Below the pieces are notes generated by a model, which worked only from the letters and a program-made list of their open reading frames with translations, was not told the DNA's origin and did not search any database. Source: Chloroflexota bacterium (lineage in GTDB: Bacteria > Chloroflexota > Anaerolineae > Promineifilales > Promineifilaceae). Taken from it: a stretch of DNA of 64,000 bases. Position numbers and translations under genes: made by a program. Location of the stretch: the NCBI GenBank assembly GCA_022616275.1, contig JAKEFB010000246.1, positions 1-64,000 on the forward strand, in the 5' to 3' direction. Shown here in pieces: positions 7,684 through 15,415 of the stretch (within the stretch, counting starts at the first letter, position 1; every line of letters starts with the position of its first letter).

Positions 7684-7718
7684 AGGTGACAGTCACTTGA
7701 AAAAAGTGACTGTCACCT
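7684..7718. repeat. Paired AAGTGACNGTCACTT dyads (hairpin)
   Basis: AGGTGACAGTCACTT and AAGTGACTGTCACCT are perfect reverse complements separated by GAAAA. Each half is itself a 15-bp near-perfect dyad. This is the same motif pair as at 6197-6267, now 3' of the two-gene cassette. It could also end transcription, but no T-run follows. Confidence 0.8.
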
Positions 7719-7764
7719 AATGTTTACCTTATTGTTTGGCAACATTTGAATCAGGAGGTTAGAC

Positions 7765-8961
7765 ATGAAACGAGTGAAAGTTGTATTGGGAACTGTTTGT
7801 ATCGTACTTTTGATTCTCGGACTTACCTTGCCCGCCATCGCGCGGCCGGGAACAAGCCCCCTTCTTCAGGGCGGCTGTACGATTGGAACCTGGACGGCGA
7901 TTGACAGCCTCACCACCGTCCGGTCCCGTACGGCCGTCGCTTTTTCTTCAGCCACAGGTCGTTTTTACGTGTTAGGTGGTGAGTCTACCGGGGGTAACCG
8001 TAACATTCCCATTGAAGAGTATGATTCTGGGGCCAACCTGTGGACAGACCAGGCCCTTTTGTTGACCGGCGTTTCTAACACCGGCGCGGCCGCCGTCGGC
8101 AACTATATCTATGTGCCCGGCGGGTTTAGTGGCGTTGGCGAAATGGTCACGCAACGGTATGATCCAGTGGCCGATACTGTTTCACTTGTGGCCAACATGC
8201 CGGCCATCAATTACGCCCACGCAGTAACAGCTTTGGGTAACAATGTCTACGTTCTCGGTGGTTCGAGCACCGGTGTGGCCGGCACAACAAACTACATCTA
8301 CGACACGGTCGGCAACACCTGGTCAACCGGCGCCGCGCTTCTGACGGCCGTTCAGTATCCTGCGGCCGCTTCCGATGGCACCTATGTTTACGTGCTGGGC
8401 GGCAACACCACCAACCTGAATACGGTGCAACGCTATGATCCGGTCGGCAATAGCTGGACAACCGTGGCCACCATGCTCACCGGCCGTGGTGGCCCGGGCG
8501 CCTTCTTTGACGGGCAAAACATCTGGGCCGTCAATGGTGGTTGGGCCTCATATCTCGTTTCCACCGAGTACTTTGATGGTGCCTCGTGGACGGCCGGCCC
8601 GAATACCAATACCGGCGTCCGTACCGTTGGCGCCGCCTTTGCCAATGGCCTTGGTCTGAAAGCCGGTGGCTGGAATGGCGCCTACTCGGCCGCGGCCGAA
8701 ACGATTACCATTGACTGTGGCCCAACGCCTACGCCGACAGAGACGGCAACTTCAACGCCGACGCAGACCCCGACTCCGACAGATACACCTGTGCCCACGG
8801 TGACCCCTACAGCGACCCAACCGCCAACGGATGTCCAACTCACTGGCGTCAGCGGCGATCAAACCACTGGAAATGGTTTCGTAGTCATAGTTGCTGGGCT
8901 CATCGCGGCGCTGCTGGTGGCCGGATACTCATGGGTTCGCCGCCGGCAAACGGCCGGATAA
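7765..8961 (+). CDS. Secreted Kelch-repeat protein with TP linker and C-terminal membrane anchor
   Basis: A 398-residue exported protein. Signal peptide ~1-27 (VVLGTVCIVLLILGLTLPAIA). About six Kelch repeats fill ~40-320, with the repeating pattern NxxYVLGG, RYDPVxNxW and AAVGNYIYVPGG, which predicts a beta-propeller. A TP-rich linker (~325-362) and a C-terminal helix (~370-390) ending in RRRQTAG follow, like a sortase-free envelope anchor. Strong RBS AGGAGG 7 bp before ATG. Kelch propellers bind proteins or sugars; a galactose-oxidase-like active site is not apparent. Acts at the cell surface. Confidence 0.85.
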   Translation: MKRVKVVLGTVCIVLLILGLTLPAIARPGTSPLLQGGCTIGTWTAIDSLTTVRSRTAVAFSSATGRFYVLGGESTGGNRNIPIEEYDSGANLWTDQALLLTGVSNTGAAAVGNYIYVPGGFSGVGEMVTQRYDPVADTVSLVANMPAINYAHAVTALGNNVYVLGGSSTGVAGTTNYIYDTVGNTWSTGAALLTAVQYPAAASDGTYVYVLGGNTTNLNTVQRYDPVGNSWTTVATMLTGRGGPGAFFDGQNIWAVNGGWASYLVSTEYFDGASWTAGPNTNTGVRTVGAAFANGLGLKAGGWNGAYSAAAETITIDCGPTPTPTETATSTPTQTPTPTDTPVPTVTPTATQPPTDVQLTGVSGDQTTGNGFVVIVAGLIAALLVAGYSWVRRRQTAG

Positions 8962-9006
8962 TGAACGTGAACTATTTAATTCGGTAATCAACTAAAACGC
9001 CCCAAG

Positions 9007-9062
9007 GGTCATTCTGAGCGGAGTCTTCGCCCTGAGCAGTGTCGAAGGGGAAGAATCCCTAC
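9007..9062. repeat. GTCATTCTGAGCG...GAAGAATC repeat
   Basis: A 56-bp stretch with GTCATTCTGAGCG at one end and GAAGAATCCCTACG at the other, containing GTCTTCGCC CTGAGCAGTG TCGAAGG. This word pair is, to my knowledge, common as a dispersed intergenic repeat in several bacterial phyla. It carries no open frame and lies in the 570-bp gap after the Kelch gene. Confidence 0.5.
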
Positions 9063-9095
9063 GGACTTTACCGATTTGTTTTCTTTGTTTAGTGA

Positions 9096-9140
9096 ACCTC
9101 CCGGAGGTTGAAGCGCCAAAACCTTCAACCTTCGGGAGGT
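9096..9140. repeat. ACCTCCCGGAGGTTGAAG hairpin
   Basis: Inverted repeat with 18-bp arms (one mismatch) around CGCCAAAA, just upstream of the decayed gene copy at 9150. Confidence 0.65.
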
Positions 9141-9149
9141 CAAAGTAGT

Positions 9150-9431
9150 GAACGTTTTCTTGGAGCCGTTGCCGGGGGAAGCCCTGGTCTGGTGGGAAAG
9201 GAGCTTGAACCATTTCTTCGCCAACTTCCGGCCGGAGTAGGGCCGGGCTACGGCGATTTCACCATGAGCCCGGATACCTCCTACAGTGTCGTCATCGCCG
9301 AAGGCAGCCCGACCAGCAGCGGCCTGCCGGTCGAGAATTGCGACGATGAGGAGGGCAGCCTGGCCGGCGGCTGGCGGTTGACGTTCCAGAACACGGTCGT
9401 TTTCCAGGAGACGCCGACGCCGGAGGAGTAG
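9150..9431 (+). pseudogene. Decayed copy of the C-terminal domain of the 6673-7671 protein
   Basis: From GAACGTTTTCTTGGAGCCGT onward the DNA aligns with 7330-7610, with about 85% identity judged by eye, including GGCTACGGCGATTTCACCATG and the segment encoding SYSVVIAEGSPT. Compared with the intact gene, the front part carries a TAG within the FRPEQG equivalent (FRPE-stop) and no start or signal region. It ends PTPEE-stop, probably the ancestral C-terminus. The N-terminal two thirds are missing, so this is a truncated duplicate. Confidence 0.8.
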
Positions 9432-9491
9432 GGTCGAGCCTTGGTTGTCTGATATAATTGATAATTCAGTAACTGCTCAACCTCTTAAGCT

Positions 9492-9510
9492 ACGGCCGGT
9501 CTTCGGCCGT
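9492..9510. repeat. GGCCGGTCT-type short hairpin
   Basis: ACGGCCG GTCTT CGGCCGT, a short form of the hairpin family at 643 and 19328, 24 bp before the CSLREA gene. Confidence 0.55.
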
Positions 9511-9533
9511 GCCACTCCGAGAGTATAAGTGAC

Positions 9534-10979
9534 ATGAAGACGAAACAAATATGGTTGATTCTACCGGTTCCGGTGGCGCTCTTGATAACGCTGTTGGTCG
9601 TGTTTCTGGCCGGGGCCAGGAGTGAGGCGATTTTTACCGTGAATAGCACGGCCGACGCCACTGACGCCAACCCCGGCGACGGAGTATGCGAGACAGCGGC
9701 CGGGAATGGCGTTTGCACTCTCCGGGCGGCCGTCATGGAAACGAATATCCTGGCCGGAAGCCACGTAATTGTGATACCGGCTGGCGTTTATACCCTGACC
9801 ATTCCCGGCCAGGATGATGACGCGGCTGTGGGAGATCTGGATATTAAGAAGAGCCTGGAAATCCAGGGAGCAGGCGCCAACACAACTATTGTGGACGGCG
9901 GTCAGCTTGACCGGGTTTTTGACGTCCGTACACCTTCTGGCCAGACCATAACGATGTCTGGCTTCACCATCCGCAATGGTTCCACGGCCGATTGGGGAGG
10001 AAATGTCTGCAATTGCACGGCCGGTTCGATCCTTATCCTGGCCAGCATCGTCATTACCGACAGCTTTTATGCCCATTCAGGTGGTGGTGTGGCCAATTTC
10101 GGGTTATTAACAGTGCAGCATAGTGTCATAGCCAGCAATACGGCCCGGTTCGGCGCCGGAATTTACAATGACGACCAATCAGGGCAGGGCGTTGCCTCGA
10201 TAACGGATAGCACTATTTTTGGCAATATTGCCGACGGCGACGGCAGCGGTGGTGGGATCTGGAACAGTGGGACGATGACCGTTACGCGTACGACTATTAA
10301 CGGCAATATGGCCTTACAGCCTACTTTTGGCGGTGTAGGCGGTGGGATTGTCAATGGAGGCACAATGGTCATTATCAATAGTACCCTTAGTCAAAACTCA
10401 GCCGGCTCGAATGGCGGAGGCATCTTTAACGGAGGCGTTATCAGCCTGACCAACACGACGATTGTCAGCAATACAGCCCCCGTGGGCAGCGGCCTTCGCA
10501 ACCTTGATGGGGCCGTCGAGGTAAAAAATGTCATCGTGGCCAATAACGCCGCCACGAATTGCACCGCCAGCACAGTGCCAATTACCTCCCATGGTCACAA
10601 CCTGGAAAATGGCAATACCTGCAACTTCACCGGCCCGGGAGATCTCATTAACACCGACCCGCTTTTAGGCCCACTCCAGGACAATGGCGGCCCAACGCTG
10701 ACCCACGCCTTGCTGGCCGGCAGCCCGGCGATTGACGCCGGGGACAACGTGGGCTGCCCGCCGATTGACCAACGGGGCGCGCCCCGGCCGATAGATGGCG
10801 GCAGTGGCAGCGCTATCTGCGACATTGGCGCCTATGAGTACAACGCTACCGTGCCCACACCCACGCCGACAATAACCCCAACGATGACACCGACCCCTTC
10901 GGTAACGCCTACGCCAACCAGCACACCGGAAAGCGAACCGGGTCTCTATTTACCAATTATCCGGCGTGATGGGCCATGA
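9534..10979 (+). CDS. Secreted CSLREA-type beta-helix protein
   Basis: A 481-residue exported protein. Signal/anchor helix ~7-31. Residues ~33-70 form a CSLREA-like module (FTVNSTADATDANPGDGVCE...CTLRAAVMETN). Then ~75-400 is a right-handed parallel beta-helix with glycine-rich rungs (GGGIWNSGTMTVTRTTINGN, GGGIFNGGVISLTNTTI), the pattern called choice-of-anchor or polymorphic outer membrane protein repeats. A DIGAYEYN motif (INPGPLDIGAYE family) follows, then a TP linker. The protein ends LYLPIIRRDGP, a short LPxxxR-like tail I associate with Chloroflexota exported proteins. Probable cell-surface or matrix protein; no catalytic residues assigned. Confidence 0.85.
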   Translation: MKTKQIWLILPVPVALLITLLVVFLAGARSEAIFTVNSTADATDANPGDGVCETAAGNGVCTLRAAVMETNILAGSHVIVIPAGVYTLTIPGQDDDAAVGDLDIKKSLEIQGAGANTTIVDGGQLDRVFDVRTPSGQTITMSGFTIRNGSTADWGGNVCNCTAGSILILASIVITDSFYAHSGGGVANFGLLTVQHSVIASNTARFGAGIYNDDQSGQGVASITDSTIFGNIADGDGSGGGIWNSGTMTVTRTTINGNMALQPTFGGVGGGIVNGGTMVIINSTLSQNSAGSNGGGIFNGGVISLTNTTIVSNTAPVGSGLRNLDGAVEVKNVIVANNAATNCTASTVPITSHGHNLENGNTCNFTGPGDLINTDPLLGPLQDNGGPTLTHALLAGSPAIDAGDNVGCPPIDQRGAPRPIDGGSGSAICDIGAYEYNATVPTPTPTITPTMTPTPSVTPTPTSTPESEPGLYLPIIRRDGP

Positions 10980-10987
10980 CGCCTGGC

Positions 10988-11515
10988 TTATTCGACTTTT
11001 AAGGCTATATCCGGCCGCTCCCACACCGGCCGCTCCCCATCCCGCGTACCGGCCGCCACCAGGCGGGCGGCGATAGCCGACAGCGGCTCGCCCGTTTCCG
11101 GGTGAGGCAGATCGGGGGCCAGTTCGGCCGCCGGCACAGCCACGTGGGCAAATTCCAGCAGGCCGGGGTCGGGAATGTGGTGGCCTTCGTCCAGGTCAAA
11201 AACGGCGTCGTTAAAGAGGGTGATGTCGGCGTCAATCGTCCGCGGGGCGTTCTTGTCGGCCGCCCGCCGCCGGCCCAATTCCGCTTCGATCCGGGCCAGC
11301 ACCTCCCGCTTGAAGCGGCCGGCGTCCAGCTCCGTTTCCACCAGCGCCGCCGCGTTCAGAAAATTGGGCTGGCCCACTAGCCCCACCGGCCGGGTCTCAT
11401 AGACTGTCGAGATAGCCACGACCCGGCCATACCGGCTCAACAGGCGGACGGCCGCCGGCAGGTTTTTCTCCTTGTCAATATTCGAGCCCAGCGAAACCAA
11501 GACCCGGTTGGGCAT
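10988..11515 (-). CDS. folK: 2-amino-4-hydroxy-6-hydroxymethyldihydropteridine pyrophosphokinase
   Basis: A 175-residue HPPK, transferring pyrophosphate from ATP to 6-hydroxymethyl-7,8-dihydropterin in folate synthesis. Diagnostic features: VSLGSNIDKEKNL at the N-terminus, YETRPVGLVGQPNFLNAAALVET, and the signature APRTIDADITLF with the two metal-binding Asp. Length is normal for a single-domain HPPK. It starts 2 bp after the stop of folB, so both enzymes are made from one transcript. Confidence 0.96.
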   Translation of the reverse strand: MPNRVLVSLGSNIDKEKNLPAAVRLLSRYGRVVAISTVYETRPVGLVGQPNFLNAAALVETELDAGRFKREVLARIEAELGRRRAADKNAPRTIDADITLFNDAVFDLDEGHHIPDPGLLEFAHVAVPAAELAPDLPHPETGEPLSAIAARLVAAGTRDGERPVWERPDIALKVE

Positions 11516-11517
11516 CG

Positions 11518-11880
11518 TTAGCGATAATCTTCCCGGGCGCGCTCAATCTCCACCCCCACCGACCGGGCAAAGCGCAGCGCCCCCGGCTTTTCCACCCGCA
11601 CCATCACCCGCTCCGCTCCAAATTCGGTAATGATGATTCGGGCCATGTCCGAGACCAGCTTTTCCACCAGGAAATCGGCCGAGCCTTCCACGTGCTGGAT
11701 AATCCGCTTGGTAATCGTCCGGTAATTAATGGCATCGGCAATGTCGTCGCTCCCCGCCGCCGGCCGCACGTCAGTATAAATGACCACGTTGACCAGGATA
11801 TCCTGCTTATTCGTCCGCTCGTCCTCATTGATGCCGATAATGCCCCTCACCAGCAGATCTTTGATAATAATCTTATCCAT
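11518..11880 (-). CDS. folB: Dihydroneopterin aldolase
   Basis: A 120-residue FolB, which cleaves dihydroneopterin to hydroxymethyldihydropterin, the step just before FolK. Visible features: GIIGINEDERTNKQDI (substrate-binding Glu region), INYRTITKRI, and EKPGALRFARSVGVEI with the conserved Lys. Start set at ATG 11880; the upstream extension is a TTTGCGTC repeat. Forms a two-gene folate unit with folK; a polysaccharide deacetylase gene precedes it by 35 bp. Confidence 0.95.
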   Translation of the reverse strand: MDKIIIKDLLVRGIIGINEDERTNKQDILVNVVIYTDVRPAAGSDDIADAINYRTITKRIIQHVEGSADFLVEKLVSDMARIIITEFGAERVMVRVEKPGALRFARSVGVEIERAREDYR

Positions 11881-11912
11881 ACCCTTGCGCCTTTGCGTCT
11901 TTGCGTCAAAAA
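11881..11912. repeat. TTTGCGTC word repeat
   Basis: CCTTGCGCC TTTGCGTC TTTGCGTC AAAAA between the polysaccharide deacetylase and folB. The same words recur at 20306-20335, 28594-28682 and 52637-52683. Confidence 0.6.
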
Positions 11913-11915
11913 TCC

Positions 11916-13037
11916 TCACCCGACCAGGTCGGCAAAATTAGCCAGCGTCGTCGAGTTGCGCACCCGCAGCCGCGTCCACTCGTACCGGTCATTAAAACCG
12001 TGCCACTCACCCCCGGCCGTCGTCACCGCTCCCCAGAACTCCAGCTCCTGCAGGATCGTGATCACATTGTCGTCATACCCGCCGCCGGGATAGCAAAAGT
12101 AGCGCGGCCGGTAGCCAATGTGGGCAGCCAGCGTTTCCTGGGAGCCCAGAATTTGCCAGATGAGAAAATCCCGGTCTCGTTCCTGCAGGTCCACGTGCGT
12201 CTTCGAGTGCGGCTCCATCCTCATGCCGGCCGCGGCCATCTCTTCAATCATCGCCCAGTTCATGTAAGCAGGATTATTCTGGTCCACAAATTCTGTTACG
12301 ATAAAAAAGGTCGCCTTTAGTCCGAACTCTTTGAGCACCGGAAAAGCGTTCTCGTAATTGTCCCGGTAGCCGTCGTCCATGGTGATGATCACCGGTTTAG
12401 GCGGCAGTTCCCGCTTGTTGACAATCGCCAGCGACAGATCGTACAGGTCTATCGTCGAGTAGCCGTTGGTCACCAGGTACGCCATTTGCGCCCGGAAATT
12501 CTCCGGCGTGACCGAGAGATCGGTCCGGTAGATGTCGGCGTCTTCCGGCGGGACGCTGATATAGTGGTACATGAGGATAGGCGCTGGCAACGTCCAGCTA
12601 TAAGTCCCGTTGGGCGTCGGTAGGGGAGGCGGCGTCGGGGTGTTGGTGGCTGTGGCCGTTGGCTCCAGCGTGGCCGTCGGCGACGGCGTATCGGTGGCTG
12701 TCTCACTGGCTTCGGCCGAGGCTGTGTGGCTGGGCGAAGGCGTCAGGGTGCTGGTCGCCGTGGCGGTTGCTGTGGCCGTCTCGGTCGCTGTGGCGGTCGC
12801 CGTGGCGGTCCGGCTGGGCGTGCTCGTCATCGTCACCGCTGCCAACGCCTGGCGCGTCATCGTTTGCCAGGCGACTGCTGTCAATTGCGTCGTTTGCGCC
12901 CGGCCCCTGGCCACGTCTGCTGAACCCAGAAGCGCAGCCAGGATAAAGAAGGCCAGAGCTGCCAGGAACAATATCCCCACGCAACTCACGCCATCCGGCC
13001 GGGCCGGCGCGTTGTCGTCAAACTCTTCCATATCCAC
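11916..13037 (-). CDS. Membrane-anchored polysaccharide deacetylase (NodB domain, CE4)
   Basis: A 373-residue protein with an N-terminal membrane helix (~17-40), a Thr-rich spacer (~65-140, repeated TATATAT/TPSPT), then a NodB-homology domain. Catalytic signatures: PILMYHYIS, ITMDDGYRDNYENAFP (motif 1, Asp-Asp), EPHSKTHVDL (motif 2, His-x3-His) and YFCYPGGGYDD (motif 3). CE4 enzymes remove N-acetyl groups from peptidoglycan or exopolysaccharide. Topology places the catalytic domain outside the membrane on a flexible stalk. Some motif 4 residues are replaced (TTAGGEW), so substrate is open. Confidence 0.9.
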   Translation of the reverse strand: MDMEEFDDNAPARPDGVSCVGILFLAALAFFILAALLGSADVARGRAQTTQLTAVAWQTMTRQALAAVTMTSTPSRTATATATATETATATATATSTLTPSPSHTASAEASETATDTPSPTATLEPTATATNTPTPPPLPTPNGTYSWTLPAPILMYHYISVPPEDADIYRTDLSVTPENFRAQMAYLVTNGYSTIDLYDLSLAIVNKRELPPKPVIITMDDGYRDNYENAFPVLKEFGLKATFFIVTEFVDQNNPAYMNWAMIEEMAAAGMRMEPHSKTHVDLQERDRDFLIWQILGSQETLAAHIGYRPRYFCYPGGGYDDNVITILQELEFWGAVTTAGGEWHGFNDRYEWTRLRVRNSTTLANFADLVG

Positions 13038-13200
13038 TTGAGAATAACCAAGGGTGCGACGGTGGTCAAGTGGAATCTGTCGTCAAGCTGTTAGGCAGCC
13101 TTCCGGCCCTTTGATATACTCGCAAAGCGCAACCAAAGACCCCCTGGCGTGTTTTTTTAGATGTAACATGCCAGAGAATCAGGCATAAGGAAGATCTGGC

Positions 13201-13896
13201 GTGGATAAACCGGTTTTCTCATACAACGGCTTTCGTCTGACAGGCCAGCCTGTTGGCGGCCCGGCCGCCGGCCAGGATGAAGTTCTAAGTGAGTCGAGCG
13301 AGCTGGAAAGCCTCGACGAGCGGGCCTTGGTGGAGCAGGCCAGGCACAACCGCGAGGCCTTCGGCCGGCTGTATGAGCTGTACGTGGATAGGATATATAG
13401 TTATGTCTACTACCGGACAGGCAACCAGCGCGAGGCCGAGGATTTAACGGCGCGTGTTTTTATGCGGGCTATCCAGCACATCGGCCGTTACGAAGACCAG
13501 GGCGCGCCTTTTTCCGCCTGGCTGTACCGGATCGCCCGCAACCTGGTCGCCAACTGGTACCGTGACCAGAGCCGGCGGCAGATAATTTCTCTGGACCAGA
13601 TCAGCCATTGGCAGGTGGAGGATAACCCGGAGTTGGCCAGCGAGCTGGTGGAAAATCAGGAGGCGTTACTGGAAGCTATTCGCCGGTTGCCGTCTGAGCG
13701 GCAGGAGTTGTTGATTTTGAAGTACGTCGAGCGGCTATCGAACGTCGAGGTAGGCCAGATTATGGGTCGCAGCGAGGGGGCCATTAAGTCGCTGTACCAC
13801 CGGACGTTGCTCTCCTTACGAGACGAGCTGCTCCAACAGGAACACCAGAGAAAAGCCGGCCGGTGGGCCGCCTTTCGGGAGAGGCTACGCAAGTAA
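13201..13896 (+). CDS. ECF RNA polymerase sigma factor
   Basis: A 231-residue ECF sigma factor with a ~50-residue N-terminal extension. Region 2: FGRLYELYVDRIYSYVYYRTG and FSAWLYRIARNLVANWYRDQSRR. Region 4: LPSERQELLILKYVERLSNVEVGQIM with EGAIKSLYHRTLLSLRDEL as recognition helix. GTG start with AAGGAAG upstream. The gene is followed by a heptamer hairpin, degV and a small membrane protein that may be its regulator. Confidence 0.92.
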   Translation: MDKPVFSYNGFRLTGQPVGGPAAGQDEVLSESSELESLDERALVEQARHNREAFGRLYELYVDRIYSYVYYRTGNQREAEDLTARVFMRAIQHIGRYEDQGAPFSAWLYRIARNLVANWYRDQSRRQIISLDQISHWQVEDNPELASELVENQEALLEAIRRLPSERQELLILKYVERLSNVEVGQIMGRSEGAIKSLYHRTLLSLRDELLQQEHQRKAGRWAAFRERLRK

Positions 13897-13897
13897 T

Positions 13898-13945
13898 GAG
13901 TGATGAGTAATGAGTTAAAAGTCGCTTACTCATTACTCATCACTC
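13898..13945. repeat. Heptamer hairpin (ATTACTC/ATCACTC words)
   Basis: Arms GAGTGATGAGTAATGAGT (13898-13915) and ACTCATTACTCATCACTC (13928-13945) are perfect 18-bp reverse complements. The 7-bp words continue to about 13957 (GTTACTC ATCACTG). It begins 2 bp after the ECF sigma stop codon and may attenuate transcription into degV. Confidence 0.85.
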
Positions 13946-13976
13946 GTTACTCATCACTGTTTTAGGAGGGATAACT

Positions 13977-14822
13977 ATGCGGATTGTCATGGATGATGCG
14001 GGAGACGTGCCGCCCGCGCTGATTCAGCAACATCGTATCATTGTATTGCCGGTGAACGTCATGTTTGGCACGGAGGAGTATCTGACCGGCCGGAACATTG
14101 ACCACGGCTCTTTTTACGAGAAGGTCAAGGAAGTGGGCGACCACAACTTCCCTAAAACGTCGCAACCAACGCCCTACCAGTTTGTTGAGGCCTACCAGGC
14201 GGCGATAGCCGCAGGGGAAACGGAGTTCCTGACCGTCACTGTCAGCGAAAAGTTAAGTGGCACTTACGCCTCGGCCGTGGCCGCGAGCAAGGAATTGGAC
14301 GGGCAGGCCACCTTCCACCTCTTTGATTCCCAGGCTGGCTCGGCCGCGCAGGGATTTATGGCCGTGGCCGCCGCCCGCCTGGCCGAGCAAGGGGCCGGCG
14401 CCGAAGCCATCCTGGACCGGCTGCGCCAGATGCGCCAGGATATGGTCGTGGCCTTTCTGATCAACAGCCTGGAGTACGCCGTCAAAGGCGGCCGGGTCAG
14501 CGCATTGCGCTCGACCATGGCTTCCCTGCTCAACATTAAGCCGGTGATGCAGTTGAAGGACGGTCTCATTGTCGAGGCCGGCAAAGTGCGTACTTACAAC
14601 AAGGCCCTGGATTACATCGTGGATTTTGTCACCAGCCGCGTCAGTGACCGGCCGGCCAGGGTGGCCTTTATTCATGCCAGGGACCCGGAGGGAATGGCCG
14701 CGCTGCGGCAGAAAGCCCGGCCGCACCTGAATGTGACCGAAGAATGGCTCGTAGACATGGCCATCGCCGTGGCCATTAACCTGGGACCAGGCGCATTGGG
14801 CATTATTGCCGTTCCCGAATAA
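13977..14822 (+). CDS. DegV family fatty-acid-binding protein
   Basis: A 281-residue DegV/EDD-fold protein. Typical features: IVMDDAGDVPPALIQQHRIIVLPVNV, a Thr-Ser-Gln-Pro-Thr-Pro loop (KTSQPTPYQFVEAY), VSEKLSGTYASA, FDSQAGSAAQGFMAVAAARLAEQG, and VKGGRVSALRSTMASLLNIKPVMQLKDG. Family members bind a fatty acid between two domains and, as FakB, present it to the kinase FakA; no fakA is in the window. Strong RBS AGGAGGG 7 bp before ATG. Placed between an ECF sigma gene and a small membrane protein. Confidence 0.93.
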   Translation: MRIVMDDAGDVPPALIQQHRIIVLPVNVMFGTEEYLTGRNIDHGSFYEKVKEVGDHNFPKTSQPTPYQFVEAYQAAIAAGETEFLTVTVSEKLSGTYASAVAASKELDGQATFHLFDSQAGSAAQGFMAVAAARLAEQGAGAEAILDRLRQMRQDMVVAFLINSLEYAVKGGRVSALRSTMASLLNIKPVMQLKDGLIVEAGKVRTYNKALDYIVDFVTSRVSDRPARVAFIHARDPEGMAALRQKARPHLNVTEEWLVDMAIAVAINLGPGALGIIAVPE

Positions 14823-14850
14823 GCGCCGATGTCAACGGGGGTTAAACGGA

Positions 14851-15249
14851 ATGATGAAACGAAAGGAGCTTGAAGAGATTTTAATTGCCCACGCCAACGC
14901 CTTAAACGAGGGTATAGACATGGCCGCCGCGCTGCTGGCCCGCTACCCGGAACGGGCGGCCGAGCTGGCCCCCCTGTTCCAACTGGCCCGGGCCATCCAG
15001 GGCGCTTTGCAGCCCGTCCCCGCCCCGGCGGTGTTCAAGACCCGTCTGCGGCAGCGCCTGCAGGAACAGCAGGTGGCCGGCCGGCAGAAAGCTCAGGCTG
15101 CTCGCTCGGCCGGTCGCGGCATGGTCTGGTGGGGCGTGGCGGCCGCCGGGTCGGCCCTATCAATTGCCGGCCTGGCCCTATTTGTCCTCCGACGCCTGCG
15201 GCTGGCCCAGGCCCGCCGGACGCAGCCCGCCACCGCAACAGTAGCTTGA
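14851..15249 (+). CDS. Small single-pass membrane protein, possible anti-sigma factor
   Basis: A 132-residue protein. The N-terminal ~75 residues are helical (ELEEILIAHANALNEGIDMAAALLARYPERAAELAPLFQLARAIQ), with the layout of short cytoplasmic anti-sigma domains; no zinc-binding His/Cys motif is present. A membrane helix lies at ~90-110, followed by an Arg/Ala-rich tail. Start placed at ATG 14851, 28 bp after degV, since the longer frame overlaps degV. Linked to the ECF sigma gene 950 bp upstream only by order; the pairing is inference. Confidence 0.65.
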   Translation: MMKRKELEEILIAHANALNEGIDMAAALLARYPERAAELAPLFQLARAIQGALQPVPAPAVFKTRLRQRLQEQQVAGRQKAQAARSAGRGMVWWGVAAAGSALSIAGLALFVLRRLRLAQARRTQPATATVA

Positions 15250-15256
15250 AAATAGC

Positions 15257-15313
15257 CGGGGCAGGGGAGAGGGGCAGGTCACCAGTGACCTGTCTCTCTC
15301 CCCTGCCTGCCCT
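15257..15313. repeat. GGGCAGGGGAGAG hairpin
   Basis: Inverted repeat: GGCAGGGGAGAG...CAGGTCAC pairs with GTGACCTG...CTCTCCCCTGCC around a short loop. Related G-rich words occur inside the DUF2723 gene at 28091-28161. It lies between the small membrane protein and the oxidase operon. Confidence 0.65.
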
Positions 15314-15415
15314 TTGCCCGCCCCCTTCGATTGTGATAAAGTTAACAAGACTCGCGGCAATCCGCCGCAGTCAAATAGCAACTTCAAATCCCCGTTTAAC
15401 GTTGGGAAGAGCAAG

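Noticed and set aside
12600-12850. Tandem repeat array in the polysaccharide deacetylase gene
   Set aside because: The repetition is the codon-level consequence of a Thr/Ala/Pro/Ser linker (TATATAT, TPSPT), common to exported proteins in this window, not a separate DNA element.
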